A DNA stretch of 64,000 nucleotides from the NCBI RefSeq assembly GCF_030540775.2, contig NZ_CP141266.1:2653001-2717000 (forward strand). Reading direction: 5' to 3'. The notes beneath the pieces are model-generated. The model ran no database searches, was not told the DNA's origin, and was given only the letters and a program-made list of their open reading frames with translations. Shown here piece after piece: positions 49,561-58,845 of the stretch; position 1 is the stretch's first letter; every line of letters starts with the position of its first letter. The DNA is from Flavivirga abyssicola (GTDB taxonomy: Bacteria > Bacteroidota > Bacteroidia > Flavobacteriales > Flavobacteriaceae). Both the position numbers and the translations under genes were made by a program.

Positions 49561-50088
49561 ATGACTATGAAAACTTTGAAAGTTATTTTACTTGCTTTAT
49601 TAGTTGTAGGGTGTGCATCTATTCGTGTTAATTATGATTACGATAAGGCAACTCAATTTGATAATTATAAAACCTATAATTATTATAGCGATATGAATAC
49701 GGGATTAAGTGAATTAGATACAAAACGTCTGCTAAATGCTATAGATATTAAAATGAAAGCAAAAGGATTTAATTTATCAGACAGCCCAGATTTTTTTATC
49801 GATATTAAAAGTAAAGAATATCAAGAAGCACAACGTAACACTGTAGGCGTTGGTCTAGGTGGTGGTGGCGGTAATGTTGGTGGTGGTATTTCAATTGGAA
49901 TACCAGTAGGACAGTCTAAAGTTAATCGTCTGATAACTATTGACTTTGTAGATGAAAACAAAAAGCAATTATTTTGGCAAGCAGTAAGTGAATCAAATTA
50001 CAATCCTAATGCTATTCCAGAAGAACGTGAAACACGTTTAAATGCTATTGTTGAAAAAATACTATTGGAATACCCACCTAAACAATAA
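49561..50088 (+). CDS. DUF4136 family lipoprotein
   Basis: Exported lipoprotein of 175 residues (or 173 from the ATG at 49567). The lipobox is LLALLVVGCAS (lipid Cys about 19). The mature part begins VNYDYDKATQFDNYKTYNYY, a hallmark of DUF4136, and holds a glycine-rich loop (VGVGLGGGGGNVGGGISIG) between strands. Function unknown. Convergent with the M64 peptidase gene with only 2 nt between stops. Confidence 0.83.
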   Translation: MTMKTLKVILLALLVVGCASIRVNYDYDKATQFDNYKTYNYYSDMNTGLSELDTKRLLNAIDIKMKAKGFNLSDSPDFFIDIKSKEYQEAQRNTVGVGLGGGGGNVGGGISIGIPVGQSKVNRLITIDFVDENKKQLFWQAVSESNYNPNAIPEERETRLNAIVEKILLEYPPKQ

Positions 50089-50090
50089 AT

Positions 50091-51521
50091 TTATTGTTTT
50101 ATTAACTTTTTACTAGCGACCAGTACATTATTTGCATAGAAATTAGCCATATAAACACCCTCGCTTAGAGTGCTAATATCAACTTGCTGTGTTGTATAGT
50201 TAGATAAGGATACTGTTTTTACTTTTTTACCATCTAAACTGATGATGTCAACTTTTAACTGGGCATCTTTCTCACTTTCAATTTTAAGGTTTGCTATGGT
50301 ATTGGTAGGGTTTGGAAACATAACAATGCTTAAATTATTGATATCACTTTCAATATCATTAACTGCTAAAGAAGAATGATTAATAGTCCAAGTTACTGTA
50401 TATACATGAATAGTTTCGTGATTAGTAACCTTTAAAAGTGCTGTATTATCTGTAATAACAGCTGTTAAAGTGTTTGTGCCTACATTTAAATCGGTTTCTA
50501 AAATATTTACATCATCAACATTTGAAGCAATATCAGTAGCATTTAATGACCATGAACTTTCAAGCGTATTAGGGATGGGTTTAATTAGGTTTAGGTTAAA
50601 ATTGATAGGGAAGCTGGATGTTGAAACCGTATTTGATATTGGTGTGTATGAGTCTATAGGAGATACCAAGCTATGAATTTTTTCTATAATGCCTTCTTTA
50701 CAAACTGAGCAAAAGGGCTTATCAATTAATTCCATGATACAATTTTGATGTGGCTTATACCAGTCAGTACAATTACCAGTAATGCAAGTATATTGATATA
50801 TTCCAATGCCATTAGTATTTAGCCAATTTTTCCATTTGATCAAGTTTAGATCTGTTTCTTGAGTCATATTAATAGCTTCACCAGCAAGAACATCTCCTGG
50901 GTAATATTCATCTTTTAAATCAAATAATGAATGACCCAATTCATGAACAGCTACATTCGCACCCCAAAAACCTGAATAAGTCATAGGGAATTTTCCACCA
51001 CTACCACCATATTCAGAAGAATTAACCAAAATTAAAGCTTGATCATAGGTTGGAAAATTGTTAGCCAAAACGGTATTAATTATGGCTTCGGTATTGTTTG
51101 CACTGTTTCCATCTATTTCATAATAAAGCAGCCTATGTTTACCATAAGCATCGTAAGTTGCATTAAAATAAGTATTTACTATTTTTATTGGGACAACAGG
51201 ATTAATTGATGATTCTAATGGTTCGATACTTGTCCCTGGATGATCTGCACCACTTTCAATAGAAGGAACTTTTATAGCGTAGACATTAAAATAGTTTGCA
51301 TACTCTTTAAGTGGAGATAGATTAAACATGCTATTAGTAAAATTAGTAGCATCTGTAATGAATTGAGATAATTCGTTGGTTTGGTAACCTTCACTTAAAA
51401 TAATTAGGTTAATTCTTTTGCTATCATCTCCAGACAGTTTAATATTTTCTACATCAAAAATTTGAGCAGGTATTAAACCAACATTGACGAGTAATATTAT
51501 ATATAGTAAATGGGGCTTCAT
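50091..51521 (-). CDS. Secreted M64-family metallopeptidase with T9SS type A sorting domain
   Basis: Exported zinc peptidase of 476 residues, related to the IgA-type M64 peptidase. Signal peptide about 1-19 (ending IPAQ). The N-terminal segment INLIILSEGYQTNELSQF is typical of M64; the active site is NVAVHELGHSLFDLKDEYY (HExxH with the distal DEYY). Cys pairs follow (CITGNCTDW, CSVCKEG). A bacterial Ig-like stretch comes next (about 290-380) and the last 75 residues (VMFPNPTNTIANLKIES ... SKKLIKQ) are a type A sorting domain. The next gene on the same strand, 3 nt upstream, is a lipoprotein, so they are co-transcribed. Confidence 0.87.
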   Translation of the reverse strand: MKPHLLYIILLVNVGLIPAQIFDVENIKLSGDDSKRINLIILSEGYQTNELSQFITDATNFTNSMFNLSPLKEYANYFNVYAIKVPSIESGADHPGTSIEPLESSINPVVPIKIVNTYFNATYDAYGKHRLLYYEIDGNSANNTEAIINTVLANNFPTYDQALILVNSSEYGGSGGKFPMTYSGFWGANVAVHELGHSLFDLKDEYYPGDVLAGEAINMTQETDLNLIKWKNWLNTNGIGIYQYTCITGNCTDWYKPHQNCIMELIDKPFCSVCKEGIIEKIHSLVSPIDSYTPISNTVSTSSFPINFNLNLIKPIPNTLESSWSLNATDIASNVDDVNILETDLNVGTNTLTAVITDNTALLKVTNHETIHVYTVTWTINHSSLAVNDIESDINNLSIVMFPNPTNTIANLKIESEKDAQLKVDIISLDGKKVKTVSLSNYTTQQVDISTLSEGVYMANFYANNVLVASKKLIKQ

Positions 51522-51524
51522 TAA

Positions 51525-52031
51525 CTAGTTGATTTTGGTTTTAATTAGGGGGTTTATTTCTTTTTTGACTTGGGCGATTTCATTTATAGAAATATACTTT
51601 GTTTGTGGTTCTAACTTCAATCTAAGAGAAAAAGGCGCATGCTTTAGTTCTATATGGCTTGTTTGAAAACTTTTAGAGTCATTAAGAGACTCTACTGTTT
51701 TTTTTAATGGATTTTTTATAATGATACTTTGCAAGATATTTGACTTTTTATCAAGCTGGTAACACATTAAATCACCAGATATGGGCTCTTTTTTAGAGTT
51801 CTTATGATGGTTTTTTAGTTTTCCTTTTGTTACTATTTTATTTATAAGGCTAACGGTTCTATTTCCGTTCGAAGTTTTTTTTATCGTATAATTTAGAAAA
51901 ATGATCTTAGGTGTTTTTTCGATTTCATTAGTGTTGGTAGATAGGCTTTGTTTAGAAGCACATCCTAATAGCATCATAAAAAAGAAAAATGCTATTGTGG
52001 TTTTGGGGATATTTAACTTTTGCTTTTCCAA
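51525..52031 (-). CDS. Small lipoprotein, partner of the M64 peptidase gene
   Basis: 168 residues with an unusually long N-terminus before the lipobox (TIAFFFFMMLLGCASKQ, lipid Cys about 24). The mature part is basic and beta-rich (KIIFLNYTIKKTSNGNRTVS and ISINEIAQVKKEINPL) without a domain I recognise. It is the first gene of the pair with the secreted peptidase, whose start is 3 nt downstream. I expect an accessory or chaperone-like role, but this rests on position alone. Confidence 0.7.
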   Translation of the reverse strand: MEKQKLNIPKTTIAFFFFMMLLGCASKQSLSTNTNEIEKTPKIIFLNYTIKKTSNGNRTVSLINKIVTKGKLKNHHKNSKKEPISGDLMCYQLDKKSNILQSIIIKNPLKKTVESLNDSKSFQTSHIELKHAPFSLRLKLEPQTKYISINEIAQVKKEINPLIKTKIN

Positions 52032-52073
52032 GGGTTTAAACGAATAACAAAATTTTGGTAAAGTTAAGAAAAT

Positions 52074-52095
52074 AAAAAAAGAGGCCTAAGCCTCT
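52074..52095 (-). terminator. Rho-independent terminator after the DoxX gene
   Basis: On the minus strand AGAGGC-TTAG-GCCTCT (52095-52080) is followed by TTTTTTT. The stem is 6 bp and G+C rich, 19 nt after the DoxX stop. Confidence 0.8.
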
Positions 52096-52113
52096 CCTTA
52101 TGTATGATTAATA

Positions 52114-52485
52114 CTAACTCAGTAAGTCTTTATACTTGTCTTTATAGCCATATAGGACGATAATATTTAAAACTAGTAAAATTAACGCACCCATAATACT
52201 TTCTGGAGCTAACATGGCATGGAATAATACAGCATTTATAGAAACACTCATTAAAATAAGAGCTAGTAATGCTCCAAATTTGTTAAAAATTAATGCTAAT
52301 CCTGCAACAATTTCTACAATGGCTACTAATGTTATTAATTTAACAGAAACTAATGCTCCGAAATAAGCTCCAGCTTCAGGAGACATTTCTCCATGACCTA
52401 TAAAATGAAAGAACTTATTAAGTCCAAAAAACAAAATAAAAAGTCCGAGAAGTAATCTCACGACCATAAAAACTTTTGAATTCAT
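52114..52485 (-). CDS. DoxX-family membrane protein
   Basis: Four-helix integral membrane protein of 123 residues. The first helix carries the family pattern VRLLLGLFILFFGLNKFFHF; three more hydrophobic helices follow (about 45-65, 70-90, 98-118), the loop between 1 and 2 being GEMSPEAGAYF. DoxX-like proteins are linked to thiosulfate:quinone oxidation or to quinone-dependent stress functions, but most are uncharacterised and nothing here selects a role. A palindrome (52521-52542) stands 36 nt upstream. Confidence 0.85.
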   Translation of the reverse strand: MNSKVFMVVRLLLGLFILFFGLNKFFHFIGHGEMSPEAGAYFGALVSVKLITLVAIVEIVAGLALIFNKFGALLALILMSVSINAVLFHAMLAPESIMGALILLVLNIIVLYGYKDKYKDLLS

Positions 52486-52520
52486 AATAAATGTATTTAT
52501 TAGTTATTAGATTGAAAGAT

Positions 52521-52542
52521 AGCAAATTAAAATTAATTTGCT
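52521..52542. promoter_or_regulatory. Palindromic operator-like site before the DoxX gene
   Basis: AGCAAATTAA and TTAATTTGCT are exact inverted 10-mers with a 2-nt spacer (AA). It lies 36 nt before the DoxX ATG on the minus strand, where the -7/-33 region should be, so it looks like a regulator-binding site. The right half also reads TTAATTTG on one strand, close to a -7 box. Confidence 0.45.
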
Positions 52543-52563
52543 GTCGATTTTGTCGAAACTGTA

Positions 52564-55500
52564 TTAATTAACTAACAAACGTGTACCTTCGCTATGACTA
52601 CTAAATTCTGGTGCATACATACTCTGTATCGTGGTAATACCATTACTCATATTACCAGCATTATTAATTCTTAAGTCGTATTCAAAAACATAAATACCTT
52701 TTGGTAAATAATCAAAAAAGAAATTAGTAGAAGCATCTTTTGTGCTTTCGTAATACCCCAGACCATCTTGCCATTTATATTGTGATAACACATTTACAGG
52801 CTCTAATCCTGAGGCCCTCATATCTTTCATATGAACAAATTCCATGTTTCGATCACTACGTAACTCTATACGAACTCTTATCAAGTCTCCAACTTTTAAA
52901 TGGGTGCTTTCTGTAATTTCAGAAATGACCTCGCCTGTATCATCATATTGCTTTAAGAATAATTTTTTCTTTAATTTTAGAGGCGTTTCTGCCAATGTGA
53001 TTTTATCTAAATCTTCAAAATATTGCCAATATAAACTTCCCCAAGCTATTCCGTTTCCTTTTTTAGTAAGCTTTACCTTAGCCATTTCTGGCTTTATTTC
53101 AGAAGCACCCCAAGACGTTTTATAATAACCAGTACCAGCTTCTACTTTTACATGCTCTAATGTTGAAGGTGCTATTTTTTGCTTGCCTAAAACAACATCA
53201 ACCATATCTGTCACCGATAACCAATCACTTCCTTGAAGTAACAAAGCGTATACTGCATCAGTAGTTGCCTTGGTAGTTTTCCATCTATTGGTTTGTTTGT
53301 TCTTAAGTAACCAGATTTTTAAGTTATCTATGGTTTCAAGATTCTTTGTTTCGTTCTGAATGACATGACCAGCCTCAGAAAAAGCTTCAATTAAAAGCGC
53401 TTGCGTTTCAATAGGCGCTTGATACCAGAACCAAGAGTTGGTATTAGCTTTCCAATACATTCCTAACGCTTCTGAAGTAATACTCGTTTCTTTTAGCGAT
53501 TTTAAAATCTTATTCGTTGTTTTAGAATCATTGGCTCTATGAGATATCAAAGTCATTAATCCTTTAGCGTATAAAGGTCTACTTAACCAATATTTTTGAA
53601 TTTGTGTATGGTAATACTTGGTGATATTTTCGACTTCTTTCGATTTCTTAATTTCTGGATAAAAGCTTCGCATGTATAAATAATGTAACTGCGTGTAGCT
53701 TAAATGATCTTTGTTTAAGTCTATTTTAGCATCGTATTTTCTGATGTCTTTGTATTCTTTTACGAATTGTGCATCTAGATACTGAATGGCTTTTGAGGTC
53801 ATTTGAGACGTCTCGACTGCGCTCGACGAGACAGATAACTTATTTAAATGCCCAAAACCAGTAATAATATGTTGTGTAATATATCTGTTTGCACGTCCAC
53901 CATCAAACCAGGCCCAAGCCCCCGAATCCATCTGATTATCTTTTAATTTTCTGATAGCAGATTGCAATTCATTGTTCATTTTGTTTAAATCGAAAAGTAG
54001 CGCAATACGTTTTTTCTGTTCTGTTTCGCTTTGTGCATCTCGTAACCAGGGTGTTTCCTGAATAAGAATAGATTTTAATTCTTCATTTTTTTCTAAGTTA
54101 GAGATGAGTACATTTTGAGACTTCCATTGATTAAAAACGTTCTGAATTCTTGGGTTAGAATTTGCTATATGACTCGCCAAAGCATTCGCATAATAACGGC
54201 TAAACGTTTGTTCGTTGCATTCATACGGGTATTCCATTAAATAGGGGAGTGCTTGCACTGCATACCACGCAGGGTTGGAAGTCATTTCCAGAGTTAGTTT
54301 ATGGTTTTTAAGTGTTGTTGAGGTGTTATTTTTTAGTTTGTCTAGTGTAAAAGTTTTTGTTTGATTACTGCGAATCCACATGGGAAGTGTTTCGGTAACT
54401 AACATTCTATTAGATAGGACTGGTAACGCGTTTTGTTCACCATCACTAAAGGCCTCTGATTTGGCTATTACTTTGTATTGAACTGCTTGAATATCATCTG
54501 GAATTGATAAACTCCATGATACTTGTGTGTTGCTTTTGGCATTGATAGTAAAAGCCCTCTCTGGCTTCGCCATCTCTCCCAGAGGGAGAGAATTATTAGA
54601 ACTTGTTATAAGTTTTTGAGAGATATCCTTTCCAGAAATAGCATCTGTTAACAATAAAATGGCATGTCCAGATAATTGTTTTTCGGTAAGGTTGGCAATT
54701 TTAGTACTAATGGTAATTTGATCCCCTTCTCGTAAAAAACGTGGTGTATTTGGTGTTACCATTAACTCTTTTTGAGTAACCGTAGTTAACGTTCTGGTAG
54801 CATGTTCTAAAGTTTTTGTATGTGCTAATAACTGTAAATTCCATCGCGTTAAAGCTTCTGGAGTTGTGAAACTGAAACTGATATTGCCTTCTGAATCTGT
54901 TTTTAACTGTGGAAAGAAAAAGGTTGTTTCTTGAAGGTTTTTACGGATTTTAACGTTATCGAAGTTTGGTTTTTCTGATTTTTTTTCTGGAGCTTCCTCA
55001 TCTGATTCCAAACCTTCACCAGAATTTAGTTTAGCCTTATCATCTAAATCTAAACTATCTTCTAACTGGTTAGGCTCAACAGTAGATTCTTTTAACTCCA
55101 TTTCTTCTGAGACCACAGGAGCACCAGCTATACGGCTATTAAGCATTTTTTTGCTTCTGAAACTTACTGAATTGAAATATCCAAAGTGATACCCAAACCA
55201 GTTCAATTGGTCGTAATACTGAGTTGGATAACTACCGATATTATAATCATTATAAACTCTAAAATAACCTGTGCCAAAGCTCTTGTGGGCATTGGTAGAT
55301 ATATGTGAATAATAAGTAGGTTTATTAATAGGATTGAAATACCAGCCATGTGGTTTAAATTGGTCTAATGAAGCATCATACATACTTGCCAATAACTCTG
55401 CACTAACTTCATCGCCTTTAGGTCCTTTTATTTTAAAACTCCAGGTTTCATCGGTTCCTGGTTGGAGCTTATCTCTAAAGGTTGTGGTTTCAATGTCCAA

Positions 55501-58500
55501 TTCTGTTTTAGGGTAGGGAACAAATATATTTAAACTGCCCGATTGAAAACTATTGAAAGCTGCAAAGCTATATTTGACCACAAAGCCACCAGTATCGTCA
55601 CTGTTTATGGGGACGGAAATTGTTTTTTTGTTCTTATTTAGTTGAATAATGTACGTTTTTACAATCTTACGATTTTTTTCAACTTGAACCGTAACATTTA
55701 AGTTGCTTGCAGCAGAACCTAGTGTAATTATAGCTTTTTCACCTGCTTTATAGCTTGATTTATTTGTCGTGATGTGAAATAATTGGTTATCTGCTAAGGT
55801 TTTATCAGAATTGCTATATAGAGCCGTTTTAATTTCATCTTTAACCAATTGACCAAACTTGTCTTTACTTTCTAAAATGATAATGTATTTGCCTGATTCC
55901 CATTTTTTAATTTTACCAAGATTAAGCTTTTTTGTGTGTTCTGTGTTGAATGATGATATAAAAACAAGTTTTCCTTTTTTCCAATTATTAGAATTATGTT
56001 CATTAGAGTAAGCATCATATGGAAATAATTTATTAAAAACGTCTTCTGAAAATTCTTGATAATCTGGAGCTTCCCAAGGTCTTGGCCTTAAGACTTTTTT
56101 AGGAGCTTTCAATTTATACATTTTTACTGTTCCTTTTGCTGCTACAAATTCACCATTTAAGTTTCTGGTATCTATTTCAATGGCATTATTTTTTTTAGTT
56201 TTATCTATTAGATTAGCTATAGACATATTTGCCGTTAATGCGTGGTATCCAACATTGACTATTGTAGTTGCAGTTCTGGTTTCACCATTTAAATCGGTAA
56301 CATCTGCAGTAACTTCATATTTAAAAATAGGAAGGTTAGTTTTGTCAACACCTTGATCTGGAATGGCTTTAAAAGTAATTTCAAATTCTCCTTTGTTATT
56401 AGTCATACTTTTACCATGAGTGATTTCCTGAGGTTCACTATTATTAAACCACGGGTGATAAAAATAACACCAACGAGGATATTCCACCTTTCTGTGTACC
56501 CGATACACCACTTTAGCATTGGTAATATTGCTTCCAGCATAAGCTATAGCATTTCCTTTTATGGTTACTGAGTCGTTGATTTTATAAGTTTCGGTTATGG
56601 GATTAAATGTTGTTTCAAATTTTGGACGCTTATATTCTTCAACAGAGAAGTAAGCAGAACTCTCCATGTCATACCCTTGATCAGCATCAAATTCTATATA
56701 ATATCCCCCATTTAAGCCATTATTAGGCAGTATAAATTCACCTGAAACAGAACCAAATTCATTTGTTTTAGACTTTAATATTTTTACCTCTTCACCATTT
56801 GCATTATATAAAATGGCGTAAACTTTTTCGTTTGATAAAACCACAGATTTTTCTTCTTCTGTTTTAATAGCAATGGCTTTAAAATAAACCGTTTGGCCTG
56901 GTCTGTAAATACTTCTATCTGTGAATATGAAAGAGTTATGTTTAACACCTTCTTGCCGCTCTTTGTAATATCTGTAAATATAATATTCACCAAAATATGC
57001 GACATCATTATTATGTTTAACCTTAACTTTTATATTCGCATTACGCGTTTTGTTTTTTTCAATTTTTACCTCTCCATATGTATTTGTAGTGAGGTTTTCT
57101 GTTTGATAGCTTTTGCCATTATTTTTGCTATGGCTTATTTCTACCTTAGCATTACTAATTGGTTTTCCATTATTTCTGTCAATAATTTGAAAGGTTTTAT
57201 GGGTATTGCTTTCCGTTTCAATTAAAGCTAGGTTAGTAACTTGTACTGTGCTAAACGCAAGGGTTTTTCCGTCGTTTTTAGACGATGCAAAAATTAAATA
57301 AGCCCCATTGTTTAACCCTGGAACTAAAATTTCGGTCGTATGCATTTGGTAATCACCTTCATTTTGTAGCGTGTTATCCCAGTTTTTATAAGGATCTAAC
57401 TTTTTAATAAAAGCGAGTTGTTTGCCTTGTCTATATGTTTGATTGAATTTTTCTAACTGACTTCTATTTAGCTTAAATATTTTAAACTGAAGTTGGCTTA
57501 GATTTTTATACTGTATTAATAAACGTGCATTTTGCTGTATAGAAAGAAAATTTTCTGTAGTAACCTGTAAAGATGGTTGCTCAATTCGTTGTTTTAAAAC
57601 GGTACATTTTTTAGCACCGTCACTTTTAGGGAATTTTGAAATAGCATTATTACAAATTGTAATAGCATCCTTAATTTTCCAGCGATTATCTTCATTTGTT
57701 TTAGGCTGATAGTTTGCACCATGTTGATTGTAAATAGTCGCTATTTCATAGTCGTATAACGTAGAGACCTCATGCGTTTTTAAATGGTCTTTTTCAGTTT
57801 CTAATGTTTTTAGCAGAATGGATTCTTTATCGTTAAATGTAGCATGTTGCTTCACAAATTTTAAGCGATTAATATTTACGTCTGCTAAAGCAAATGGTTT
57901 TTCATCTTTTAAATGAAAACGCATCAAATCCTGATAGATTTTTAAGGCATTTAGCTGTAATGATGTCGTGTCTTTTGAATCTATTTTTAATTTTGAAAAT
58001 GTTTTGGCATCTCCTAAAAAATCAGGATTATCAATTTCAAATTTGTAAGCAGGTTTGGTAATATGAGTTTCATCGGTTTTATAAAATAGTAGCGCATTAT
58101 GATTTAAAAAGTCGAATAATGTAGGTCTGTAAATTTTAGATTCCTTTTGTAAATTTAGAATGTCATCATAATTGCCCAAAGGCTCCAATTGTAACATTAA
58201 TCCATTTTGTAGCGAATTTTGATAATGTATATGAATCTCGTTGAATATTGTTTGTAAATCCCAAGTTCTAAAATCTTGAACTTGCCCTGAACTTGTCGAA
58301 GAGTCTACATTTTCAATAGTTTTTGTTCTATTATATAATTTCCATCTATTTTGATTATAGTATTGCCAATACATGTTGGCTAGAATGCTTTCTAAAATAT
58401 TTTTTGTTGGAAAGGCACTTTCTTTAATGGCATCTTTAAAATTGTTAATGATTTTGAGTTGGGCATCTTCTTCTAAAACCAAAGCGAATTTGCTTTTAAA

Positions 58501-58704
58501 AAGCATGCCTTTTATTAGTTGAGGGGCATTTTTATCTTTCTTTGCCAGTTTAGTAATGTCTTCGACAATTTTTAAAGCAGATTTAGGTAACCCTTCTGTT
58601 TCAAATTGCTCGACTTTAGTCCATAAGCCTTCATATGTATTGCTCTGAGCATTAGAAAAAGAGGTGATAAGTATAATCATTAATAAAGATAAAGTGTTTT
58701 TCAT
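52564..58704 (-). CDS. Alpha-2-macroglobulin family protein (bacterial, thioester-containing)
   Basis: Very large exported protein of 2046 residues, a bacterial alpha-2-macroglobulin that traps proteases attacking the envelope. Signal peptide residues 1-19 (ending SNAQ), with no lipobox. An N-terminal region of helical and beta domains (about 20-580) precedes the MG-type domains; MG2 starts near FIFTDRSIYRPGQTVYFKA. The thioester motif is CNEQ (Cys1496, bases 54208-54219, minus strand) in YPYECNEQTFSRYY, followed by the helical TED-like toroid. Three palindromic DNA elements are inserted in frame (58285-58301, 53810-53832, 54551-54590). No penicillin-binding protein 1C gene is next to it, unlike many proteobacterial cases. 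Confidence 0.93.
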   Translation of the reverse strand: MKNTLSLLMIILITSFSNAQSNTYEGLWTKVEQFETEGLPKSALKIVEDITKLAKKDKNAPQLIKGMLFKSKFALVLEEDAQLKIINNFKDAIKESAFPTKNILESILANMYWQYYNQNRWKLYNRTKTIENVDSSTSSGQVQDFRTWDLQTIFNEIHIHYQNSLQNGLMLQLEPLGNYDDILNLQKESKIYRPTLFDFLNHNALLFYKTDETHITKPAYKFEIDNPDFLGDAKTFSKLKIDSKDTTSLQLNALKIYQDLMRFHLKDEKPFALADVNINRLKFVKQHATFNDKESILLKTLETEKDHLKTHEVSTLYDYEIATIYNQHGANYQPKTNEDNRWKIKDAITICNNAISKFPKSDGAKKCTVLKQRIEQPSLQVTTENFLSIQQNARLLIQYKNLSQLQFKIFKLNRSQLEKFNQTYRQGKQLAFIKKLDPYKNWDNTLQNEGDYQMHTTEILVPGLNNGAYLIFASSKNDGKTLAFSTVQVTNLALIETESNTHKTFQIIDRNNGKPISNAKVEISHSKNNGKSYQTENLTTNTYGEVKIEKNKTRNANIKVKVKHNNDVAYFGEYYIYRYYKERQEGVKHNSFIFTDRSIYRPGQTVYFKAIAIKTEEEKSVVLSNEKVYAILYNANGEEVKILKSKTNEFGSVSGEFILPNNGLNGGYYIEFDADQGYDMESSAYFSVEEYKRPKFETTFNPITETYKINDSVTIKGNAIAYAGSNITNAKVVYRVHRKVEYPRWCYFYHPWFNNSEPQEITHGKSMTNNKGEFEITFKAIPDQGVDKTNLPIFKYEVTADVTDLNGETRTATTIVNVGYHALTANMSIANLIDKTKKNNAIEIDTRNLNGEFVAAKGTVKMYKLKAPKKVLRPRPWEAPDYQEFSEDVFNKLFPYDAYSNEHNSNNWKKGKLVFISSFNTEHTKKLNLGKIKKWESGKYIIILESKDKFGQLVKDEIKTALYSNSDKTLADNQLFHITTNKSSYKAGEKAIITLGSAASNLNVTVQVEKNRKIVKTYIIQLNKNKKTISVPINSDDTGGFVVKYSFAAFNSFQSGSLNIFVPYPKTELDIETTTFRDKLQPGTDETWSFKIKGPKGDEVSAELLASMYDASLDQFKPHGWYFNPINKPTYYSHISTNAHKSFGTGYFRVYNDYNIGSYPTQYYDQLNWFGYHFGYFNSVSFRSKKMLNSRIAGAPVVSEEMELKESTVEPNQLEDSLDLDDKAKLNSGEGLESDEEAPEKKSEKPNFDNVKIRKNLQETTFFFPQLKTDSEGNISFSFTTPEALTRWNLQLLAHTKTLEHATRTLTTVTQKELMVTPNTPRFLREGDQITISTKIANLTEKQLSGHAILLLTDAISGKDISQKLITSSNNSLPLGEMAKPERAFTINAKSNTQVSWSLSIPDDIQAVQYKVIAKSEAFSDGEQNALPVLSNRMLVTETLPMWIRSNQTKTFTLDKLKNNTSTTLKNHKLTLEMTSNPAWYAVQALPYLMEYPYECNEQTFSRYYANALASHIANSNPRIQNVFNQWKSQNVLISNLEKNEELKSILIQETPWLRDAQSETEQKKRIALLFDLNKMNNELQSAIRKLKDNQMDSGAWAWFDGGRANRYITQHIITGFGHLNKLSVSSSAVETSQMTSKAIQYLDAQFVKEYKDIRKYDAKIDLNKDHLSYTQLHYLYMRSFYPEIKKSKEVENITKYYHTQIQKYWLSRPLYAKGLMTLISHRANDSKTTNKILKSLKETSITSEALGMYWKANTNSWFWYQAPIETQALLIEAFSEAGHVIQNETKNLETIDNLKIWLLKNKQTNRWKTTKATTDAVYALLLQGSDWLSVTDMVDVVLGKQKIAPSTLEHVKVEAGTGYYKTSWGASEIKPEMAKVKLTKKGNGIAWGSLYWQYFEDLDKITLAETPLKLKKKLFLKQYDDTGEVISEITESTHLKVGDLIRVRIELRSDRNMEFVHMKDMRASGLEPVNVLSQYKWQDGLGYYESTKDASTNFFFDYLPKGIYVFEYDLRINNAGNMSNGITTIQSMYAPEFSSHSEGTRLLVN
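53810..53832. repeat. In-frame palindromic element inside the alpha-2-macroglobulin gene (site 2)
   Basis: GTCTCG (53810-53815) pairs with CGAGAC (53827-53832) around ACTGCGCTCGA. The core CTCGACTGCGCTCG also occurs between purK and purE (45881-45894). Translated on the minus strand it gives the Ser-rich insert SVSSSAVETS. Confidence 0.75.
54551..54590. repeat. In-frame palindromic element inside the alpha-2-macroglobulin gene (site 3)
   Basis: CTCTCCC (54574-54580) and GGGAGAG (54584-54590) form a hairpin with loop AGA, next to GCCCTCTCTGGCTTCGCC. It encodes SLPLGEMAKPERA on the minus strand. CTCTCCC-type hairpins beside short tails are familiar as dispersed elements. Confidence 0.65.
58285..58301. 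repeat. In-frame palindromic element inside the alpha-2-macroglobulin gene (site 1)
   Basis: CCCTGAACTTGTCGAAG, or CTTCGACAAGTTCAGGG on the coding strand, translates into SSTSSG within VDSSTSSGQVQDF. The CTTCGACAAG-TTCAGGG word belongs to a widespread family of dispersed palindromic sequences in bacterial genomes. Confidence 0.65.
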
Positions 58705-58845
58705 TTTTTTAAGTTTGTATCTAAAATACTTTCAAAAGCTATACCAAAAAATAAGGAATGAGCGAACATACAGTTTGGTTGAGTGAAATTAGTTTTTTAT
58801 GAGTGAACCAGAAAGTTTATTTTTACATTATCGACTATATACATT

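Noticed and set aside
53810-53832. Insertion-sequence remnant or frameshift in the alpha-2-macroglobulin gene
   Set aside because: The frame stays open, there is no transposase, and the palindrome is short, so a small dispersed element is the better reading.
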